Source: Euonymus europaeus (taxonomy: Eukaryota > Streptophyta > Magnoliopsida > Celastrales > Celastraceae). Taken from it: DNA of 64,000 nucleotides. Shown here one piece after another: positions 57,237 to 64,000 of this stretch. Within the stretch, counting starts at the first letter, position 1, and each line of letters begins with the position of its first letter. Both the position numbers and the translations under genes were made by a program. The notes beneath the pieces were generated by a model that did not search any database, had not been told where the DNA came from, and was given only the letters and a program-made list of their open reading frames with translations. The stretch lies in the NCBI GenBank assembly GCA_963580455.1, contig OY756958.1, forward strand, positions 23,944,501 to 24,008,500, read 5' to 3'.

Positions 57237-60200
57237 TTAATCGAGCTGTTTCGTCCAATCGAAAGGCTCCCACTCTTGAGCAAATTTTACAACAGCTTCC
57301 TTTTGAGCCTCAACTGTATCATGTTGCCGGCGACGGTACATGTCTTCCTCTGGCAATTGTAGCATGCCTCTTATAACGTTAAGGCCAAGGCTGCTTTTGA
57401 AATTGGTCTCATCATCAATGACATGCACAAACCCCTTATTCAAACCAAATTCCACATGGAAGTAGGGAAAATTTTTGGGGATTGAACCACGTAAACCCTT
57501 CACGCTTGTATCAATGAGCTTCTTTGCATCATGTTGGCTCCACTCATCTTCAGCTTCGTCAATTGCCTAAAACAAATTGTTGTTAGGAATTTGTACAGAA
57601 GCCGGCAATGACATTTTCCATGCTACAAGAAACATTGCAATTGTGTATATATGTTTAAGAAAGGAAAAAAAAAACTTATTGAAACATCTGAACCTCTCAA
57701 TTACTTCAAAACAGAAGAAATCATGTAACTTGAGCTATAATTAGAAAATGAATGAACCTTCAATCAAAACATTCAAGGAGAATTTAAACAGACGTAGAAG
57801 GTAGCCCAGGACATAGACTGTAAAATAAACAGATTAACAGAATATTGTAAATAGAAACTGATTAGAACCAACAAATAATAGTCAGAAATGGCAAGTAAAT
57901 AATTTTGTAGCAGTTACTCCTCGAGTGGCAACTGAAAATACCACAGAGGATAACAACAGATGACATCACGAAGGTTATATTAACTGTTAACTAGCCCAGC
58001 GGAAAAAAACACTAGCCCAGCGGAAAAAAACACGTCGTATACATGTACAATTATGGGCCCAGAGTTAGGAATACTAAAATGAAGAAGATGAGGATGAGCA
58101 ACAATCAAATCATCAAATGAGAGAGATGGTGATGATTGATGAAATGATGTATCGACCATTGATAGCTATACCTGATCTGGCATTGTACAAAGAGACTTTA
58201 TACTAAAATAATGTCTCATTCTCGATAGAGAACAGAGGTTCTTTTCCAAATCCTATTAGAAAAACTTTAAACATATAACAAATTCAAGAACAGAGAACCA
58301 GATAATATATAAGACTACAAAGACACTTGTTAAGCAGAAATTTAACATTTATTTGACGCTATATCCCCAACCAGATATTTCTTAACACTCACTAGAAGCG
58401 ACTAGCAAATGATTCAAGACTAAAGGTATGAGAAAACAAACAAAATTTCCGAACTACACTTAACAGCATTGCCAATACATAACACTAAATAACATGCACC
58501 ACATACATGCAACTTGGCCACGTTAAATATTTTAAAGCTACAGTTTCTCTATCCATAACATGCTAACCCAAGCTGAACCATCTCAAGAATTATTCCCTAA
58601 CATTAAGAGAAGAACATTCCCCCATATATGGAAAATACATTTGCAGAAATTAATTGCACATACTTTTTCTTTATTAAAAAAATAGTATGGTTTTATAGAA
58701 AGGGGAACAGGGAAGACCGGAAGAGAGTTGAAGTTTTCAAGATGACTTCCAAAAACCGTACAAGGGACATAACGTAAAAAAAAAAAAATGGTGGGGGCTA
58801 TTTGCACACCCCAACTATCCAATAGTACCCCTTTACTTTTAACACCCTAGCCCACAAATAGAATGTTCCTACGACACCGCTTTTTCTATAAAAAAAATAT
58901 ACAATGACACCCCTCTGTATATCTCTCTTATTATCTGATTTTCTCGTAAATTTAACAACTACCATGTTCTTCGTCTTCAACAATTCCTACTTGCGGCTTG
59001 TCTCCCAACCCATTATTATGGCCTCCCGTTGGACCTCTTTCCCCTTCTTTTCGTCATTTTTTTTTTCAAATAAAACTTCCATGACCGATTAATCCTAGTC
59101 TTCATCAAAAAGAATGAAGAAGATGATGCAGGTGGCGTCGATGTGTTGTCGGCAGTTTTGGGTTACAAGGTTCGGTCATCTGACATGACTAATGTGGGAC
59201 AGAAGCGCCTTGAGATGGCCATGGATTCTACTTAATAGGATGGGATTTCTCATCTTGCTACCGATACTACTCACTATAACCCCTATGATCTGTCCGGATG
59301 GGTGCAGAGCATGCTTTCTTAGTTCAACACTGCCAATCTTGATCCAAGTTCGGATCCTCTGCTTGGCTCGGTGTGGAGTTTGAGCTGCAGTTCGATGAGC
59401 CATACCTCACGACTTCAATACAAGACTTTATGGGAAGATGGAATCTCAAGGAGAAATAGAGGAGGTGAAGGAATGTAGGGGGAGAGGGAAAAGAATATTG
59501 ATTTGCGCGTTGGGGTGTTTTTAGATTAAGGTTTTTTAACATTAAAAGGGGTGCTGCTGGATATTTGGGGTGTGCAAATAGGCCCCACCAAAAAAAAATA
59601 GACAAAGGGAAACACATCGAAATATCATATCGTAAGGAGACCTTACCTTTTTAAAATAAAGTGGGGCCTCTTTTGCAATTTTTCTAGGCAACGGAATGCA
59701 CTCAATCATACAATGACGACGTTGCTGAGCCAATCCCATCACGGTTTCAATGAACACCAAATCCTTTTCTTGCTTTGCGAACATCATTATGAGGCATTTC
59801 TTGAAGTTGCGAATTTCACCCCATACATTATCATCAATAGTCCTCGTGGCCAACTCATGCTGTAGAAGCAAAGAACTTTATTAAAGCAAACTCCAACGAA
59901 GTTAAAAAATTGTCTCATTATATATATATAGACAGAGAGAGAGAGAGATAGCACATCTACAGTTTCGTTTCCATGAATAAAACTATTCTCAGATGTAAGT
60001 TCAATTTACTCCCTAGAAGAAATGCCCCACATTTTGAAAAAAAAGTCAAGACACAATAAGTGATGCATTTCACATTTTTACTACAAATTTTTGGAAAGAT
60101 ACATTTTCGCCAGTTCCATAATAATCCTAGTAATTGGGCCAATGTAAAGAATATTGTGCATTAAGGTAAAAGAAAAAGGGGAAAAACATCTTCATTTTGT

Positions 60201-63200
60201 TGAATCATCAAAAAATATTCCGAAGACATGGATCAAAAACTACAATTGGAAAATAAACAGATAAAACTAACGAATATCATAAAATGACAATAGCGAATGA
60301 AAATATAGCAAAAGAATGAGTAGATTAAGATTACCTGCAATGTTAAGATGCAGCAATGTCCTGGCACAAGAGGCTGGTACTTCGGCAACATCAAATAAGA
60401 GAAATTTGCTATGGACACAACAAGATGTTTTGGTCGATTCGGGTTCTCGAAACAAAAGATACAACGTTCTTGCTGAGTTAAGATGCGCTTCACAAAACTG
60501 TTCTTCCCAGAAACTTTGTGATCATCATCTCTCCCTTTCTTCTGGGACTTTTTGGTTGGACCGTCTTCAAAATCATATTCATCATCTGCTCGACCAGATA
60601 AACTGTATTGCTTGTTCTGCATAATCTTATGAGCTAGATGCCTATCAGCGTCTTCTTCTTTTCTGGTAGATAAATCCGTGACAATATATCTGTGCGGAAA
60701 GAAAAATAAAATAAACATACCTACAAATGAGAAAAAAAATAAGAGGATCACGTTGACATGGGAACTGATTGTAAATTAAGAGCCCATTTGTACCATTGGG
60801 TGTTCTGTTCCTTGTTTATGGCAAGAATAGGTAAAAAATCTCGTGCACAAGATTCCTAGACAAAGTACATAGACCTTACCCATATAACATGTGTAGAGGC
60901 TGTTTTTTACCTTTAGTTTGCACTCCAGCAACTCTACCACTATATCACATGCTAGCCTATTTGTTTAGGTGAGAATAAACAACGACAAAAATATTATGTG
61001 GGAACTGTTTTGATTTATAAAATAACAAACCAGTTTATTGAGGGGGAAAAAAACTGTTTCTCAATAAAATAAAATAACACTGTTTATCAATAAAATAAAA
61101 TAACAGAAACATCTTTTGTTGTTATTTTGTTTACTTCCTCACCGACACTTTTTGTTCCACTTTACCCCATTCTCTCTCTATTGTCATATCTATCCTCAAA
61201 ACTCTAACGACCAGGCATATAAATCCATTCCTATTTTGCTTACCTCTAACCAAAAACATGTCTTGTTCAACTTTACCCCATCCTTGCTGTATTGTCTATC
61301 TACACAAGCAACTTCAACGACCAGGCATAAAAATCCATTCCTTTCTCTTTCTCTAAAAATCTTAGTTTTTAACAAACAAACCCTAGCTTTAAACATATCA
61401 AAATTTAAATTTCACCTAAATAAATAGCATTTTTCCTAATAAACCGCAAATCAAGTGTTTTCCTAAACTAACACCTTCCTCTATTGAAGGTTTAACATCC
61501 GATCTGAGAACTCCATTGAAGTTTTAACATCCATCAAAAATTATCTTCCATGTGAAAAGAAACTTAGAGACACAATCTCATAACATGACTGACTACTACA
61601 TCGCCACAAATAAACATCAATCACTTGCAAAATTACAAAATCATATACCACTCTCCTCAATGTTCTCTCCAAGATTATTGTTTTCTACTCCCCAGCCAGT
61701 TAACTTCTCCATCAGTATGTAAACATCTCCTTTCCAAACAACCCCAAAATATCAAAATAGATTTCCTAATAATATAGTAAGCATCTTCTTCAACATATAA
61801 ATTCTACAAAGCTGTTTAATAGAGAAAATTATGGAATTCTTTAAGCGTACAGCCCCCAAAAATGAACAGAAACATAGTTAACCAAATAGCTAGCAAATAT
61901 CAAAGTTATGATATATGAAACGAAATAATTTCAACAGAACAAAAAAGTAAAAGGACTAAAAGTTACCTGCTAATATTTTTCGAATTACGTTGTCTAGTTG
62001 CACTATCCAACGCACTGTGCTTCGCCTTCATGTTTTCAGCTTCTTGCTAATAAGTTTGAGTGGAAAAAGGAAAAGAAATTCAATTAACTTAATGAAAACC
62101 TCAAGCTCCTAATTGTTGACTTTGAAAAGGTAGAAAGTGTTATACAAGTGCATACATATGCATTCTAGTAAAGGCAGAATACTAATAAACAATGTTCAAC
62201 CTCTCTGGACCACTGTTCAAGTGGAGTTATACAAACAATTATTCTAAAGATGGTTTTCATTATCTTCCTTCTAAAGTAGAGCTTAGATATGTTTCCTTGC
62301 ACACAAGCAAGGGTTTTAACTTTTAATGTGATCAATTCAATTAAAAAGCAGTTGACAGTTAAGTGAGTGTCAAAAGCAACTCCAACTAGCAGTGCACTTA
62401 CAACAGAAAATCGAAGATTGTAAAAGAAAAGTTACTACTAATGCTACTGCAAATTACAATGAAAAATGACTCTCCATTCCTAAAACCACTTTCAAAAACC
62501 CATTCTACAATTTCATTTTATTCAGAGAGACTTCTAGGTAATTTTAATTGTTTTAACTTTACTTTTCAACCACTGATGTCAGCCTTTTTACTTGATTCTC
62601 ACTAGGAGCTCCCATTTATTCATGTCACAAACCTCAAGTTACTGGAGCAAGGTTTTGACAATGATGATAGTGAATAATGAATGTTGATGCAAAAGAAAAG
62701 TTACTATGAATGAATACTGCCTTACCAAAAGTTTCTCAGCTTCTTCATATTTTCCTCTCATTCGAAGTTGTAAAGCCTTAGCTGCTAGTTGATTTGCACT
62801 TAATGTCTCTTTAACGACAACGCTACCTTCACTAGGTTTGCTTTTCTCAGATGACAACAGTCGTGGCTCTGATTTTCCCTCAGAATTTGAACTCGTACCT
62901 GCCGAACCACCAAGATCAGTACTCTGTTGACTTAGAACTTCACTCATGAAGCTTCCATCATTGGAAAACTTATTCAAGCTAGCTGTTGCAGCAGTTATCA
63001 CAGCAGCATCTTCAGTATTCTGAGCTTTTCGTTTTCCCCAAGATAAAGAATCACGAACTTTAGGGGCCTTCATTTTCGGATGCCGAGCAGACACGTCTTT
63101 CAGGTAGTCACGATGGAAGCTCTGAACAAAAGAATTTAATATATTAACAAAACACGAAAGAAACGAACAGTTTTACTTGGAAACAATCAAGAGCTTCAAT

Positions 63201-64000
63201 TCTCAATGTTAACAGAGACATACCTTTTCAATAACTTTATTGGTTTCATTGTCTTTACCACTTTGGTGTTCCTCAGTTAGCCCCATCTTTCTATTCTTTA
63301 TGGCACGCAAATGAGCACGGGATGGGGCAGCAATGTGGGATGCGACAGAGACTGTGAGCTCACCAAGAGAGTTCCATCGTTCCCCCACAACCTGCATAAT
63401 TTTAAAGCGTAAAACGCAACTCAATAAAATGAGATCAAACTTAACAAGAACATTAAGTAACTGAGACATACATCCGGAAGACTCCGCCCTTCACGAGCTG
63501 CTTGCTCTTGTGCACGCTTCAATGCTTTCAGTCTCCAACTGGCACCACCGTCCCCAACAACTGATGAAGATAAGAGTTTGTCCCCATCAGCTTTTCCATC
63601 ATGTGCATCTTCAGGATAACCACTTCCATCATCCTTCAAATATGGATTCAACTCTTTGGGATTCACTCTCTTTATCTGCTGGAGAACACAATTGAGTTGT
63701 CAATTAAAAAAGGATGAATTATATGTACAAATAAGACAAGCATATAATGCTACTCAATAGATCATGCATAAGCAGGTGTGTCAGATGTTTCCAGTTTCCG
63801 AATAATTTCAATTGTTCAAATAAATACTACAAGAATTTCCACTTCTATATAATGCGTGCACCAATGACCAAACATAAAAAACCACCCCCCATCCAAATCA
63901 AAAGAGTTTCAAATACTACTACAACTCTTACCTCCTCAGTAGCAGATTCCTCTGTCTCTTTGTCGACAGCCTCCTTTGGCTTTCCGCCAATACTCTCTCC
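57237..64000 (-). CDS. CWF19-like splicing factor, 3' part (8 exons visible, 5' end outside)
   Basis: On the minus strand, exons 63932-64000 (partial), 63472-63678, 63224-63391, 62726-63121, 61967-62046, 60335-60689, 59647-59859 and 57237-57566 join in phase. The last about 290 residues are the paired CwfJ C-terminal domains: QQERCIFCFENPNRPKHLVVSIANFSYLMLP.., LVPGHCCILTLQHE (HIT-like), IRNFKKCLIMMFAKQ.., RRHCMIECIPLP.., then KAIDEAEDEWSQHDAKKLID.., FPYFHVEFGLNKGFVHVIDD.. and FDWTKQLD at the end. The upstream part is charged and helical (WGKRKAQNTEDAA.., AAKALQLRMRGKYEEAEKL). CWF19 proteins associate with the late spliceosome and are linked to lariat debranching. This layout fits the CWF19L2 type. 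The intron before the last exon holds a Pack-MULE; the intron before exon 6 holds a SINE. The coding frame looks intact. Confidence 0.93.
58790..59589 (+). mobile_element. Pack-MULE, 800 bp, carrying a DELLA gene fragment
   Basis: Terminal inverted repeats of about 55 bp: GGTGGGGGCTATTTGCACAC at the left; the other strand of the right end reads GGTGGGGCCTATTTGCACAC. Both continue through CCCCAA.TATCCA..GTACCCCTTT-like sequence. Identical 10-bp flanks AAAAAAAAAT lie at 58780-58789 and 59590-59599, fitting the 9-10 bp Mutator target duplication, though poly-A makes this less specific. There is no transposase. Inside, 59122-59420 encodes a broken DELLA N-terminus. The element lies in a CWF19-like intron, with the captured fragment antisense to the host transcript. 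Confidence 0.88.
59122..59420 (+). pseudogene. Captured DELLA (GRAS) N-terminal fragment, broken
   Basis: One continuous frame of about 100 codons reads DDAGGVDVLSAVLGYKV, RSSDMTNVGQKRLEMAM, DGISHLATDTTHYNPYDLSGW and VQSMLS. It is interrupted by stops TAA-TAG at 59233-59238 and TAG at 59320-59322. DELLA gibberellin-signalling repressors carry DELLAVLGYKVRSSDM and the TVHYNP..LSGWV motif in this order. The DELLA core itself has decayed to DVLSA, and a few residues are missing after VGQK. There is no GRAS domain, so it is non-coding debris of an exon captured by the transposon. Confidence 0.9.
59921..59950. repeat. Compound (TA)n-(GA)n microsatellite
   Basis: A TATATATATA run followed by a GAGAGAGAGA run, within a CWF19-like intron. 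Confidence 0.85.
60838..60950 (-). mobile_element. tRNA-related SINE, copy 3
   Basis: On the plus strand CTCGTGCACAAGATTCCT.., TACATAGACCTTACCCATAT.., ATGTGTAGAGGCTGTTTT and AACTCTACCACTATATCACA follow the same order as the copies at 38985 and 39161. It therefore lies in the same (minus) orientation, inside an intron of the CWF19-like gene. Confidence 0.6.

Larger units (their letters stand above)
57567..59646 (-). other. 2.1-kb penultimate intron of the CWF19-like gene
   Basis: It contains a 21-bp tandem duplication (TAGCCCAGCGGAAAAAAACAC, about 57993-58032) and the DELLA-carrying Pack-MULE (58790-59589). The rest is plain AT-rich intron. Confidence 0.8.

Noticed and set aside
59192..59403. 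Small frames on both strands inside the Pack-MULE
   Set aside because: They are out-of-frame readings of the broken DELLA fragment, not separate genes.
1..64000. tRNA genes, rRNA, CRISPR arrays, operons or ribosome binding sites
   Set aside because: None seen; the only tRNA-like promoter boxes belong to SINE-like repeats, and the sequence is eukaryotic.

Overview
This is nuclear DNA of a flowering plant, almost certainly a eudicot. It is AT-rich and gene-sparse, has introns with GT..AG borders, and carries plant-only families (Aux/IAA, CRM-domain plastid splicing factors, Pol IV/V subunit 7, PRA1, plant bHLH). It also holds MITEs, SINEs and retroelement scraps. I cannot name the species. Exon structures were built by hand from reading phase, splice motifs and recalled family sequences; no alignment was run.

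Layout. 1-10.7 kb: two Aux/IAA genes face away from each other across about 9.3 kb of repeat-bearing spacer; the left one is cut by the window edge. 13.7-24.3 kb: a PRA1 gene (-), an RPB7-like Pol IV/V subunit gene (-) and the plastid intron-splicing factor CFM3 (+). The last two diverge from a common promoter region. 25.4-31.5 kb: a bHLH92-like factor (+), a Mutator-type MITE, a copia fragment, and a calmodulin-dependent NAD kinase gene (NADKc-like, -) with a one-base frame problem at one exon border. 33-41.5 kb: a large CCHC zinc-knuckle protein with a Plus3-like C-terminus (-). 44.5-49.5 kb: a membrane-anchored START-domain gene (-). 49.5-57.2 kb: no intact gene; MITEs, two broken PPR fragments and an orphan promoter-like region. 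57.2-64 kb: the 3' part of a CWF19-like splicing factor gene (-), running off the right edge. One of its introns holds an 800-bp Pack-MULE carrying a broken fragment of a DELLA gene.

The neighbours do not form a pathway. From recalled Arabidopsis loci, the IAA pair, RPB7-like subunit, CFM3, START, NADKc and bHLH92 relatives are spread over several duplicated segments there. This window therefore looks like one fairly complete copy of an old gene neighbourhood. The most unusual element is the DELLA-carrying Pack-MULE; the most testable gene anomaly is the NADKc exon 5 acceptor.
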